From assembly GCA_900469345.1 (NCBI GenBank), contig UBWZ01000013.1, positions 1 through 64,000 on the forward strand: a stretch of DNA of 64,000 nt, given 5' to 3'. Below the pieces are notes generated by a model. That model was not told the origin of the DNA. It did not search any database and was given only the letters and a program-made list of their open reading frames with translations. This stretch comes from Hyphomicrobiales bacterium. Its GTDB lineage: Bacteria; Pseudomonadota; Alphaproteobacteria; Rhizobiales; Rhizobiaceae. Each line of letters opens with the position of its first letter. The first letter of the stretch is position 1. A program made the translations under genes and the position numbers. Of this stretch, positions 19,720-28,732 are shown piece by piece.

Positions 19720-20635
19720 GGCGGACCCGCGGATCGAGAAGGCCGTAAAGAAGATCGACCACAAGGTTGAAGACGATCACGAAGATGGCGATCAGCACGA
19801 CCGTGCCCATCACCAGCGTGTAGTCGCGGTTGAGCGCGCCGAGCACGAAATAGCGGCCAACGCCCGGAATAGTGAAGATGGTCTCGACCACGGCCGAACC
19901 GGTCATCAGCGCGGCAGCGCAGGGTGCCAGATAGGAGACAACCGGCAGCATGGCGCCGCGCATCGCGTGCGTTACTACCACCACGCGCGGTGGCAGGCCA
20001 TAGGCACGGGCGGTGCGGATATGGTCTGCATGGAGCGCCTCGATCATCGATCCGCGCGTCAGGCGCGCAAACACCGCCAGCTGCGGAAGGGCCAGCGCGA
20101 TGATCGGCAGGATCAGGAAGGAGAGCGAGCCATCCCCCCAGCCGCCGGCCGGAAGCAGGGACAGCGTGATGGCAAACACCAGCGTCAGCACCGGCCCGAC
20201 CACGAAGTTCGGGATGGTCGTGCCGACAGTCGCGAGCGACATGATGGTGAAATCGAGCACGCTGTTTTGCCGTAACGCGGCGATCGTGCCCATGACGACG
20301 CCGCCGACCAGCGCAAACAGCAGCGCGTAGAAGCCAAGCTCAATGGAATAGGGCAGGCCCTTGCCGATCAGCTCCGCCACGCTGTTGTCCTTGTAGATGT
20401 AGCTCGGGCCAAAATCGCCCGTGACCGCATTGGACAGATAGGTGACGTACTGCCGCCAGAGCGGCTGGTCGAGCTGATACGTGCGCATCAGGTTTTCCAT
20501 CGTCGCGGGCGGCAGGGGCCGCTCGAGATTGAATGGACCACCCGGGGCAAAGCGCATCAGGAAGAAGGAAATGGTCACGACGATGAAGAGCGTCGGGACC
20601 GCGCTCGCAAGGCGGCGCAAAACGAAGGCGATCAT
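19712..20635 (-). CDS. peptide ABC transporter permease (OppB/YejB-like)
   Basis: A 307-residue inner-membrane protein with about six helices, the N-terminal MIAFVLRRLASAVPTLF-type first helix of OppB/DppB, and the loop ADHIRTARAYGLPPRVVVVT at about 193-212 that binds the ATPase. I choose the ATG at 20635 (AGGAGAACAGGC just upstream) rather than a longer frame. It partners the OppC-like permease encoded next. Confidence 0.88.
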   Translation of the reverse strand: MIAFVLRRLASAVPTLFIVVTISFFLMRFAPGGPFNLERPLPPATMENLMRTYQLDQPLWRQYVTYLSNAVTGDFGPSYIYKDNSVAELIGKGLPYSIELGFYALLFALVGGVVMGTIAALRQNSVLDFTIMSLATVGTTIPNFVVGPVLTLVFAITLSLLPAGGWGDGSLSFLILPIIALALPQLAVFARLTRGSMIEALHADHIRTARAYGLPPRVVVVTHAMRGAMLPVVSYLAPCAAALMTGSAVVETIFTIPGVGRYFVLGALNRDYTLVMGTVVLIAIFVIVFNLVVDLLYGLLDPRVRHD

Positions 20636-20651
20636 GCCTGTTCTCCTGGAT

Positions 20652-20677
20652 GGCGGCGCGGGAAAAACCACGCCGCC
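20652..20677 (-). other. intercistronic hairpin between the peptide-binding-protein and permease genes
   Basis: GGCGGCG (20652-20658) pairs with CGCCGCC (20671-20677) around an A-rich loop in the 54-base gap between the solute-binding-protein gene and the first permease gene. It is placed to shield the more abundant upstream message or to cause partial termination. Confidence 0.5.
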
Positions 20678-20689
20678 CCCGTTTTGAAG

Positions 20690-22288
20690 TTACTCAGAAA
20701 CGCTCAGGAAACGGCTGAGATGCTCGTTGGCGGCGTTGTCCTTCCAGCCCTTGACCCGGTTCGATACCAGCCAGAGGTCGGCCTGGGTGAGGAACGGGGC
20801 GACCGGCTGGTCGTTCATCATCATCGCCTCGGCGTCGTGCAGAAGCTTGGAGCGCGCCTCGGGGTTGGTCTCGGCATAGGACTGCTGCATCAGCGCGTCA
20901 AACTTCGGGTTCTCATAGTGACCGTAGTTGAAGGTCTTGTTGGTGCTGAGGTTGAGGGCGAGGAAGTTCTCGGCATCGGCGTAGTCGGCGACCCAGCCGG
21001 CGCGCGCGACGTTGAACTTGCCGCCTTCCTGCAGGTAGGCATAGTGCGAGGACACGTCGAGGTTCACCAGCGACACCTTGGCGCCGAAGGTGTTCTTCCA
21101 CATGTCGGCAACGGCCGTTGCAACGCGCTCGTGGTTGGGATTGGTGTTGTAGCGGATCTCGATGTTGAGCGGCTTGCCGCCTTCGCCATAGCCCGCTTCC
21201 TTCATCAGCTCGATCGCCTTGTCTTCCCGGTCCAGCTGGGAGAGGCCGGCGAAATCGGCCTTGGCGGGTTCGCCATAGCTTGCCATGCCGGGCGGCACCA
21301 TGGAGTAGGCAGGGATCTGCGAACCGCGGTAAATTTCCTTGGCGAGGAAGTCGCGGTCGACGGCCATGGACAGGGCGCGGCGGACGCGCACGTCGCTATA
21401 GGGCTCCTGGCGCGTGTCGAAGGCATAATAGTATGTGGCAAGCGTCGGCGAGACGTGCACCTGCTCCTTGTAGCTTGCGCGCAGGCGATCGATCTGGTCG
21501 GCGGAGAAGTTGTAGGCGAGGTCCATTTCCTTTGCCTCGAAACGACGGACCGAAGCGGCCTGATCGTCGATCGGGTAGAAGATGACCTTGTCGAGCTTGA
21601 CGTTGGACGCATCCCAATAGTTTGCGTTCTTCTCGACGACCAGCTGGTCGTTCGGTACGTGGCTCGTCAGCTTGAAGGCGCCGTTGGAGACCATGACGCC
21701 GGGCTTGACGAAGTCGGCGCCGTTCTTGTCGAAGCTTGCCTTGGAAACGGGCAGCGCAGTCTGGTGGGCGAGCAGTTCGAGGAAGAAGGGCGTCGGGCGC
21801 TCAAGGGTGATTTCGAGCGTCTTGTCGTCGATCGCCTTGATGCCGAGATCGGTCAGGGGCAGCTCGCCCTTGTTGACCTTTTCGGCGTTCTTGATCGGGT
21901 AGAGAATGTTGGCATAGCCCGCCGCCGTCTTGGGGTCCTCGACGCGCGCCAGCGAAAATACGAAATCGCCCGCCGTGACCGGCGTGCCGTCGGACCACTT
22001 GGCATTGGCGCGCAGCTTAAACGTGTATTTCGATGCGTCGTCGGACATCGTCCAGGATTCGGCCGCACCGGGGACGATCTTGCCATCCGCATCGTAAATG
22101 GTCAGGCCTTCATACAGGTCCTTCAGGATGAACGCCTCGATGTTGATCGAGGTGTGGGCCTGGTCGAGCGTCTGGGGCTCTCCCGAATTGCCGCGATGAA
22201 GGACGTTTTCGGCGAAGGCAGGGGCGCTTCCAAGAAGGACTGCGCTGAGCAGAAGTGCGCTGCGAAGGCTGATGAGGCGAGGTGACAT
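20690..22288 (-). CDS. peptide ABC transporter, periplasmic binding protein (OppA-like)
   Basis: A 532-residue family 5 solute-binding protein with a signal peptide ending APAFA-EN at about residue 26. The mature part shows the usual OppA elements: RGNSGEPQTLDQAHTS, a W-S-D-G-T-P-V-T motif (KWSDGTPVTAGDFVFSLAR) and the late region DVRVRRALSMAVDRDFLAKE. It leads the importer operon (OppB-, OppC- and fused OppDF-like genes). A CGGGAGATAG site precedes the ATG. Family members bind oligopeptides or murein peptides; the exact ligand is not evident. Confidence 0.9.
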   Translation of the reverse strand: MSPRLISLRSALLLSAVLLGSAPAFAENVLHRGNSGEPQTLDQAHTSINIEAFILKDLYEGLTIYDADGKIVPGAAESWTMSDDASKYTFKLRANAKWSDGTPVTAGDFVFSLARVEDPKTAAGYANILYPIKNAEKVNKGELPLTDLGIKAIDDKTLEITLERPTPFFLELLAHQTALPVSKASFDKNGADFVKPGVMVSNGAFKLTSHVPNDQLVVEKNANYWDASNVKLDKVIFYPIDDQAASVRRFEAKEMDLAYNFSADQIDRLRASYKEQVHVSPTLATYYYAFDTRQEPYSDVRVRRALSMAVDRDFLAKEIYRGSQIPAYSMVPPGMASYGEPAKADFAGLSQLDREDKAIELMKEAGYGEGGKPLNIEIRYNTNPNHERVATAVADMWKNTFGAKVSLVNLDVSSHYAYLQEGGKFNVARAGWVADYADAENFLALNLSTNKTFNYGHYENPKFDALMQQSYAETNPEARSKLLHDAEAMMMNDQPVAPFLTQADLWLVSNRVKGWKDNAANEHLSRFLSVSE

Positions 22289-22726
22289 TTTGATCTATCT
22301 CCCGGTTGTATTCCGATCAAGCTGGCGAGTGAATGCCAGAAAGCCAGCAAATGCAAGGGTTACGGCGAAAGCATGCCGTTGCAACGGGCGTGCCGGGGAC
22401 GTGGCTAAATCGCTATGGTTGTGCGCTGCCGTATCCGCCATAGGCTTTCGCGATAAAGCCGAGAGCTCAAGGCGAAAGGTTCGGTCGTGGCTCTGGCACC
22501 TTACGTAACATGTAGAAAGTCGCGTGACCGGCTTCGGCCAGAAACATCTTTTCTGAGACCGGACGACAGTGGGCCAAAGCGGCGCCGATCCGGCGGGACG
22601 GGCAGGGGGCTCCCTTTAAAATACAACTTTCGGGCATTCGTCCAGCCTGTGGATAGTTGGATGTGAGGATCCTCGATCGGCCTGGTTCGCTAACTCCTTG
22701 GCTCGGTAATACCGGTCAGCCATGCG
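22289..22726. other. intergenic region of about 440 bases without a gene
   Basis: This stretch lies between the start of the OppA-like gene (leftward) and the end of the DUF2252 gene (also leftward), so it should hold the promoter of the peptide-importer operon. I find no frame with coding character, no convincing -35/-10 pair and no clear intrinsic terminator for the DUF2252 gene. A 10-bp palindrome GAGGATCCTC (22665-22674) is the only notable symmetry. Confidence 0.6.
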
Positions 22727-23938
22727 TCAGGCGGCGTTTTCCTCGAAGGCGTAGCGGCGGCAGTGCTGCAGGTAGGCAGCCTCGTGCAACGCCACCAGTT
22801 CCACCGTGCTGTTCCACAGCCACGAGGGAGCATCGAGCGCGCGAGAACGGTTTTTTTGCAGCTCCTTCAGCCAGTTCTCACGGTCAGAAGGGCTCAGCTG
22901 TCTTGCGTGCGCAATGCCGACCACATGCGCCAGGAATTCTGCAACGTTCAAAGCTTCGTCCCGGGTCAGGGTTTCGATCTCGAGCTTGAGATCCTGCGGC
23001 AGCAGTTCGCGCACGAAGACCGATTTGCCGAGAAGCAGCGCGTTGACCATGCGGGTGCCGAGGAAGGGCGAAAGGTGGCGCGCGCCGGTCACGACACGCT
23101 GGCCCTGGTCGGCCGGCATGTGGACTTCCGGGGCATGTGGAGCCGACGCTTCAACGGCCTCCTTGACGTCCATCAGGCAATGTCGCGCCGACCTGCCGCG
23201 ACCTACCCGGACAAGCACTGCCATGCGCAGCCGGCCGAGCGAACTGCAGCCCTTGCGCCAGTAGGCCGCGTCGACCACCGTGACGTGATCGTCGTCGCCC
23301 GGATTGCGCAGGATGGTGACCAGGGCGCGAAGGCTGTCAGTCTCGAACAGGGCATTGACCGCTTCGCGTTCTGCCTCCGTCAGCGGCCAGAACCGCGACC
23401 CCAGCGGGATGGTCGGCCGGATGCCTTCGATCCGTTCGTCGGCCAGATGCTTCCAGGACCTGCGGGAGGCTTGGCGCATCACCAGCTTGACCGTCCTCGG
23501 GACGGATATCGCCTCCTCGGCAACCTCGTGTTCCGCATCAGGCGTGAACGCGGCGCCATAGCCGTCCATCATCCGCTCCAGCATCAGCGCGGTGGTGACC
23601 CCCGGCAGATCGGAGCTGCGGGCCGCGGTCGCGAGCGACAGGGCCAGCCGCACAAGATCGTGCGCCGGATTGCCGATCACCGTCTGGTCAAGGTCGCGGA
23701 TCTGCACCGCCAGTGCGCCGGTCCGGCTGGCCACGGGACCAAGATTGCCCACGTGGCAGTCGCCGCAGATCCAGAGTTCGGGTCCCTCCGGAAGGATCAT
23801 CCGCTCCGAGGTCTCCAGCCACTGGTAGAAGCGGGAGGTGCTGCCGCGAACATAGGCATGTGCTGAGGCGGCCATCTTGCGATTGCGATCGGCGATCAGA
23901 TATTTCATCCGTTCGGCGGGCAGTACGGGATGCTTCAT
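22727..23938 (-). CDS. DUF2252 family protein, function unknown
   Basis: About 403 residues from the ATG at 23938 (443 from an upstream start at 24058). It contains GPELWICGDCHVGNLGPVAS and QIRDLDQTVIGNPAHDLVRL, blocks typical of DUF2252. These resemble the nucleotide- and metal-binding parts of aminoglycoside/choline-kinase-like folds (HGDxHxxN and DxD-type pattern), so a small-molecule kinase is possible but unproven. I see no signal peptide or membrane segment. It is divergent from eptA, with no clear functional link. The shorter start is preferred because the longer N-terminus is poorly structured. Confidence 0.75.
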   Translation of the reverse strand: MKHPVLPAERMKYLIADRNRKMAASAHAYVRGSTSRFYQWLETSERMILPEGPELWICGDCHVGNLGPVASRTGALAVQIRDLDQTVIGNPAHDLVRLALSLATAARSSDLPGVTTALMLERMMDGYGAAFTPDAEHEVAEEAISVPRTVKLVMRQASRRSWKHLADERIEGIRPTIPLGSRFWPLTEAEREAVNALFETDSLRALVTILRNPGDDDHVTVVDAAYWRKGCSSLGRLRMAVLVRVGRGRSARHCLMDVKEAVEASAPHAPEVHMPADQGQRVVTGARHLSPFLGTRMVNALLLGKSVFVRELLPQDLKLEIETLTRDEALNVAEFLAHVVGIAHARQLSPSDRENWLKELQKNRSRALDAPSWLWNSTVELVALHEAAYLQHCRRYAFEENAA

Positions 23939-24104
23939 GAATGGGGTCCTGACGGGCGGAAGCCGGACGGATCGGCCAGCATCGCACAATGGCGCAGCAC
24001 CCAAAGTGTTCCGACTTAAGTCCTTCGCGCCCGGCGCGCGGGGGGCAAACATGGCCACAAGCTTGGGCCGCCACGGTCGCCTCGACCTCGGGCCCCGAGT
24101 GCGG

Positions 24105-24254
24105 TCAGCCCGCTACGCTTCGCGCATGCTGGTCGGAAGACAAGGACGGCAGACTGCGTGCCCGTTTTGCCTCGTGGAGCAGGGGGATCAAGCATACGAC
24201 CACCACAAGGATGGCGATATAGAGCATTCCGGGAGGCGTTTTCAATTTCATCAT
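24105..24254 (-). CDS. possible small single-pass membrane protein
   Basis: A 49-residue minus-strand frame with a convincing hydrophobic helix (GMLYIAILVVVVCLIPLLH) followed by a basic, polar tail. It sits in the roughly 480-base region between the DUF2252 gene and eptA. No strong Shine-Dalgarno precedes the tandem ATG codons, and it may be a chance frame, but the clean membrane segment is unlike the shadow frames around it. Function unknown. Confidence 0.3.
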   Translation of the reverse strand: MMKLKTPPGMLYIAILVVVVCLIPLLHEAKRARSLPSLSSDQHARSVAG

Positions 24255-24416
24255 CTGCACTGCCGCACTATCGATTCTGAGAGGGTGCCGCCGCAAGCTG
24301 ACGTCCAGCTGAAGACGAAGAGGACGCCTTGGATCGAGCCTAGATCAGCCTCATTCAGGTCATTGTCAGCATCTAGTGCAATTCCCCGGCTAACGAAAAA
24401 TGCCTGGAGTCCCTTC

Positions 24417-26057
24417 TTGTCCATCGAAAGCATTCGCCAGCCGGTCCGGCAATTTTACAGGCCGCGTATCGGCAGCGTCACCCTCGCCAATCTCAGCGCT
24501 CTCTTTCTGATGGCCTTCACCAACCATACGTTCTGGAGCCGTGCCTACGCCTATTTCGATAGTCACCTGGCGCTTGCGGCGTTCGGACTGGGGCTTGCCT
24601 GCCTGTTCTGCGCCCTGCTTGTCGCGTTGTCAGTGAAATACGTGCTCAAGCCGCTGCTGATCTTCCTGTTCTTCAGTGCAGCCGGTGCGTCCTGGTTCAT
24701 GGACGGCTTCGGAACCATCCTCGATGTCGACATGATCCGCAACGCGGCGCAGACGACGACCTCTGAAGCTGGCCATTTGGTGACGCCGTCCTTCCTCCTT
24801 CACTTGGCGATCTTCGGGCTTATTCCCTCGCTTCTGGTCTGCTGGGTAAAGATCGAGCATCGCCCCTTCTGGGCAAAGCTGCGGTGGAACATGCTGACGA
24901 TCGTGCTTCTGGTCTTGATCGCGCTTGCGAGCGCAATCAGCGCCGGACGCAGCATCGCCTCGGTCACCCGCATGCACAAGGATCTGATCCTGACGCTCAA
25001 CCCTCTCCTGCCCGTCGGCAGCGCCGCGATGTTTGCGTTTGCCAGCGAGGCTGACAAGAACATCGTCATCCAGCCGCTCGGAACGGACGCCCGGGTGTCG
25101 GCGCCAAGCCGGTCGGGCAAGCCGCGCGTGCTGGTCATTGTCGCGGGCGAGACGGCGCGTGCCGAAAACTTCTCGCTCGGAGGCTATGGTCGCCAGACCA
25201 ATCCCGAGCTGTCGAAGCTCGACATCACCTATTTCCCGCAGACCTCCAGCTGCGGAACGGCGACGGCGGTCTCCATTCCCTGCATGTTCTCCAATCTCAC
25301 GCGCAGCGGTTACTCCCACCGCGCCGGGCTGGCGAACGAAAACCTGCTCGACGTGCTTGGCCATGCGGGCATCAAGACGGAATGGTGGGACAACAACACC
25401 GGCAGCAAGGGTGTCGCCGAGCGGACTGTCTACCGGTCCTTCTCCGACGAGAACGATCCGCGCTACTGCAAGCAGAATGAATGCCTGGATGCCGTGATGG
25501 TCGACCAGCTCGAATCCTGGCTTGCCAATATCAAGCAGGATACGGTGCTCGTCGTGCACCAGCTGGGCAGCCACGGTCCTGCCTACTACCAGCGCCATAC
25601 GCCTGAATTCACGCGCTTTACCCCCGAATGCGCCACCAGCGAACTCGGCTCCTGCAGCCGCGAGGCGATCGTCAACACCTACGACAACACCATCCTCTAC
25701 ACCGACCATATCGTCGCGTCGGTCATCAATATCCTGAAGGCCCACCAGGACCGTCTTGCACCGGCAATGGTCTACATGTCGGATCACGGCGAATCGCTTG
25801 GCGAACACGGGCTCTATCTGCATGGCGCCCCCTACATCGTTGCGCCCTCGCAGCAGACGCATGTGCCCTTCCTGATCTGGCAGGGTTCCGAGATGAAGGC
25901 GGAGACGGACGGCGCATGCCTGACCTCGCGTGCAGCCGAGGAAGCCTCGCACGACAACCTCTTCCACATCGCGCTTGGCATGATGTCGGTAAAGACGTCG
26001 GTCTATGAGCCGAAGCTCGACGTGCTTGCAGCCTGCCGCAAGGGAGCCAGCTCGTGA
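24417..26057 (+). CDS. eptA: lipid A phosphoethanolamine transferase (EptA/PmrC-type)
   Basis: A 546-residue inner-membrane enzyme with about five N-terminal helices and a periplasmic sulfatase-like domain. Conserved residues include E245 in AGETARAENFSLGGYGR, the catalytic threonine T281 in SCGTATAVSIPCMFS, and zinc ligands in SDHGESLGEHG (D456, H457) with later His residues. It moves phosphoethanolamine from phosphatidylethanolamine to lipid A, lowering negative charge and polymyxin binding, and releases diacylglycerol. No ATG fits the N-terminus. The TTG at 24417 has GGAG 7 bases upstream and gives the family's usual start. dgkA follows with a 4-base overlap, then a two-component system. 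Confidence 0.9.
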   Translation: MSIESIRQPVRQFYRPRIGSVTLANLSALFLMAFTNHTFWSRAYAYFDSHLALAAFGLGLACLFCALLVALSVKYVLKPLLIFLFFSAAGASWFMDGFGTILDVDMIRNAAQTTTSEAGHLVTPSFLLHLAIFGLIPSLLVCWVKIEHRPFWAKLRWNMLTIVLLVLIALASAISAGRSIASVTRMHKDLILTLNPLLPVGSAAMFAFASEADKNIVIQPLGTDARVSAPSRSGKPRVLVIVAGETARAENFSLGGYGRQTNPELSKLDITYFPQTSSCGTATAVSIPCMFSNLTRSGYSHRAGLANENLLDVLGHAGIKTEWWDNNTGSKGVAERTVYRSFSDENDPRYCKQNECLDAVMVDQLESWLANIKQDTVLVVHQLGSHGPAYYQRHTPEFTRFTPECATSELGSCSREAIVNTYDNTILYTDHIVASVINILKAHQDRLAPAMVYMSDHGESLGEHGLYLHGAPYIVAPSQQTHVPFLIWQGSEMKAETDGACLTSRAAEEASHDNLFHIALGMMSVKTSVYEPKLDVLAACRKGASS

Positions 26058-26518
26058 GCGCGCCGCATATCGTGCCTATCCGGCAGGAGACGCAGAGCTC
26101 GCCCATCCCGGCGCCGACATCCGCGACCGAGCCCTCTGCGACAGAGCCGTCTCCGGCCAAAGTCTCAGGTGTGCTGCATGTGTTTGCAGCCTTCGGCTAT
26201 TCGCTGGCCGGCGGCCGGCGGCTGCTGGGTGAGACGGCCTTCCGGCACGAACTCCTGATGGCGATCGGGCTGATCGCAGCATTCGCCTATGCGGGTGCAA
26301 GCCTCTCGGACTTCCTGGTGCTCGGCGTACTGATGCTGGCGCTCTTTGCCTTCGAGGCAATCAACACGGCGATCGAGGAAATCGTCGATCGCGTCTCGCC
26401 CGAATGGTCGCAGACCGGCCGGCATGCCAAGGATCTCGGATCCTTTGCCGTGATGTGCATGCTGGCGGCGAATGCCTTGTACGCTCTCTTCGTCCTCTTC
26501 CCCTTGCTCTGGGGATAG
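26054..26518 (+). CDS. dgkA: diacylglycerol kinase
   Basis: A 154-residue inner-membrane protein: a Pro/Ser/Thr-rich N-terminal extension of about 36 residues, then three hydrophobic helices. The DgkA signature is clear in FEAINTAIEEIVDRVS and GRHAKDLGSFAV. It phosphorylates diacylglycerol to phosphatidate. The GTG start overlaps the eptA stop (GTGA), fitting a role in recycling the diacylglycerol made when EptA consumes phosphatidylethanolamine. E. coli DgkA is about 120 residues, so the extension is extra. Confidence 0.92.
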   Translation: MSAPHIVPIRQETQSSPIPAPTSATEPSATEPSPAKVSGVLHVFAAFGYSLAGGRRLLGETAFRHELLMAIGLIAAFAYAGASLSDFLVLGVLMLALFAFEAINTAIEEIVDRVSPEWSQTGRHAKDLGSFAVMCMLAANALYALFVLFPLLWG

Positions 26519-26631
26519 CCATGACGCCGCTTGCGGCCAACTCGCACCTGTGCAACGAAAGCACATCCGGCCGGAGCGTTCGCCCCGGCGGGAGTTACAA
26601 GGTGAGCAGGGGCTGGCAGGGAGAAGGCGGC

Positions 26632-27294
26632 TTGAGGGTTCTTCTGGTCGAGGACGATGTGACACTCGGGGAAGCAGTCCGCGATCACGTCGCCGGCGGC
26701 GACCATGCCGTTGACTGGATGAAGACGATCGACAGCGCCCGCAGCGCACTCGACACCATAGCCTATGGCCTGATCCTGCTCGACCTGCGCCTGCCCGATG
26801 GCAGTGGCATCGGGTTGCTGAAGGATCTGCGGGCAAGGGGCATCACCAGCCCGGTTATCATCCTCACCGCTCACGACCAGATATCCGACCGGATCGAGGG
26901 GTTGAATTCCGGTGCTGACGACTACCTCGTCAAACCCTTCAATCTCGGCGAGCTGACGGCCCGCATCCTCGCGGTCACCCGGCGCTACAGCGGACGTCCC
27001 GTGTCGGTCCTGCGCCTTGACGGACTGGAGGTCAATGCGGCCGAGCGCCGGGTTGTCGCCGACGGGGAAGCCGTTTCGCTGTCCGGTCGCGAATGGGCGG
27101 TGCTCGATGTGCTGGCCGGTCGCCCGGGCGCTGTCGTTTCCAAGGCGCAGATCGAGGAAGCGCTCTATTCCTTCGGCTCCGAAATCGAAAGCAACACGGT
27201 CGAGGTCTATGTGAGCCGGCTGCGCAAGAAGCTCGGCCGTGACCGGATCGCGACCCTGCGCGGCGTCGGCTACCGCCTTGGCGGCGAGGCGTGA
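26632..27294 (+). CDS. OmpR-family response regulator (PmrA-like)
   Basis: About 220 residues from a TTG at 26632, which gives the canonical receiver start RVLLVEDD. Other in-frame starts are the GTG at 26602 and the ATG at 26521, three bases after the dgkA stop. Phosphoacceptor D51 lies in LILLDLRLPDG, with T in VIILTAHD and K in YLVKPF. The C-terminal winged helix ends with VEVYVSRLRKKLG and LRGVGYRL. Its place in an eptA-dgkA-regulator-kinase operon suggests it activates lipid A modification in response to cations or antimicrobial peptides. No operator was identified. Confidence 0.88.
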   Translation: MRVLLVEDDVTLGEAVRDHVAGGDHAVDWMKTIDSARSALDTIAYGLILLDLRLPDGSGIGLLKDLRARGITSPVIILTAHDQISDRIEGLNSGADDYLVKPFNLGELTARILAVTRRYSGRPVSVLRLDGLEVNAAERRVVADGEAVSLSGREWAVLDVLAGRPGAVVSKAQIEEALYSFGSEIESNTVEVYVSRLRKKLGRDRIATLRGVGYRLGGEA

Positions 27295-28646
27295 TCATGG
27301 CCGGCCCGAAGACGGGCCCGTCGATGACCCGCCGGCTGATCCTGTCCCTTACCCTCGTGATGACCGTCTTCTGGCTACTTGCCGTCGGGCTCGGCGTGGT
27401 GGTGATGGAGGAGGAATTTGCCGAAATCTTCGATGGCACGCTGCAGGACACGGCAGAGCGGCTGGTTCCGCTGGTGGTGGACGATCTCCAGCACCGTGAC
27501 CTGCCGGGCGCTTCACCGCAGCAGCTGCAGACCGGGAGCTCCAGCGGCGATCCGGAATATCTGATCTACCAGGTGCGCGACCAGACCGGCCGTGTCCTGA
27601 TCCGCTCTCATGACGCGCCGGAGCAGGCCTTCGATGCGCCTCTGAAAGGCGGTTTCTGGAGAAACGACACCTACCAGTTCTATACTGCCGACAGCGATGA
27701 CCGCCGGATCTTCGTGCAGGTGGCGGACGCGTTCGCAAACCGGCAGGAGGCGTTGCACGATGGTGCGCTGGCGCTTTTGGTGCCGCTCATCCTGCTTGTT
27801 CCGGTCAGCGGCGCGGCGATCTGGCTGGCCGTCCGCCGTGCCGTGCGGCCGGTCGACCAGCTGCGCAGTGAGATCGAGACGAAGGACGGCGGCAATATGG
27901 AGGCGATCGCCATCGATACCCTGCCGCGGGAGCTCCAGCCGATCGCCTTTTCCGTCAACCGGTTGATGATGCGACTGCGAACGGCGCTGGAGGCCGAACG
28001 GGAATTCACCTCCAACAGCGCCCATGAACTGCGCACGCCGATTGCCGGAGCGCTGGCGCAGACGCAGATGCTGATCGCCGAGCTGAAGGGCAAGTCCGAG
28101 CGCCATCGCGCCGCGCAGATCGAGGCGTCGCTGGTTCGCCTCAGCCACCTGTCGGAGAAGCTCCTGCAGTTGTCGCGTGCGGAAGCCGGTATCGGCTATG
28201 TCGAGAAGACCTGCGATCTGGGCCGGGTCCTCGAAATGGTTGTCACGGACTTCCGGCGGAGCATGGCGGAGCCTGAACGGTTGGTAACCCGCCGGGCGGC
28301 GGGCGCCGAGCTCATTCGCCCTCTCAGCGAGGATGCGTTTGCCATCGTCATGCGCAATCTCATCGAAAATGCGCTCACGCACGGGCTTCCCGACGAGCCG
28401 GTCGAAATCTTGCTTGAAGACGGCGGAGTGGTGCGGGTGGTCAATGCGGCGCCCGCGATGACTTCCGATGAACTGGCGTCGATCCGCAAGCGGTTCAGTC
28501 GCGGCCCGACGGCTGCAAGCGGGTCCGGCCTTGGGCTCTCCATCGTCGACAGGCTGATGGGGCAGATGAACGGCCGGCTGGTGCTCCTGTCTCCCGCCGC
28601 CGGGCGCAGCGACGGGTTCGAGGCAAGGGTCGAACTGCCGGGCTGA
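27291..28646 (+). CDS. two-component sensor histidine kinase (PmrB-like)
   Basis: A 451-residue inner-membrane kinase: helix 1 (about 16-38), a periplasmic sensor loop of about 120 residues, helix 2 (about 160-182), a HAMP-like segment, and the H-box with H245 in FTSNSAHELRTPIAG. The ATPase domain has the N-box NLIENALTHG and G-box GSGLGLSIVDRL. Its start overlaps the regulator stop by four bases (ATCATG context; the first ATG is at 27297, and the annotated start is an upstream GTG). It is the likely partner of the adjacent regulator for control of eptA and dgkA. Confidence 0.9.
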   Translation: MIMAGPKTGPSMTRRLILSLTLVMTVFWLLAVGLGVVVMEEEFAEIFDGTLQDTAERLVPLVVDDLQHRDLPGASPQQLQTGSSSGDPEYLIYQVRDQTGRVLIRSHDAPEQAFDAPLKGGFWRNDTYQFYTADSDDRRIFVQVADAFANRQEALHDGALALLVPLILLVPVSGAAIWLAVRRAVRPVDQLRSEIETKDGGNMEAIAIDTLPRELQPIAFSVNRLMMRLRTALEAEREFTSNSAHELRTPIAGALAQTQMLIAELKGKSERHRAAQIEASLVRLSHLSEKLLQLSRAEAGIGYVEKTCDLGRVLEMVVTDFRRSMAEPERLVTRRAAGAELIRPLSEDAFAIVMRNLIENALTHGLPDEPVEILLEDGGVVRVVNAAPAMTSDELASIRKRFSRGPTAASGSGLGLSIVDRLMGQMNGRLVLLSPAAGRSDGFEARVELPG

Positions 28647-28732
28647 TGCGATGCTGCCGACGCGCACCCTTTCCTCGGGGAAACAAATTTCCTAAAGCGT
28701 TGGCCGGGCAAATACATTGATTGGAGCCGCAG

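Noticed and set aside
20684..22285. 533-residue open frame on the plus strand
   Set aside because: It mirrors the OppA-like gene on the other strand; its composition is that of an antisense shadow in GC-rich DNA and it shows no domain.
22665..22674. GAGGATCCTC palindrome
   Set aside because: A 10-bp palindrome with no promoter context or partner site; likely chance.
24251..24433. 60-residue minus-strand frame at the eptA start
   Set aside because: No Shine-Dalgarno, overlaps the eptA initiation region and has no domain or hydrophobic segment.
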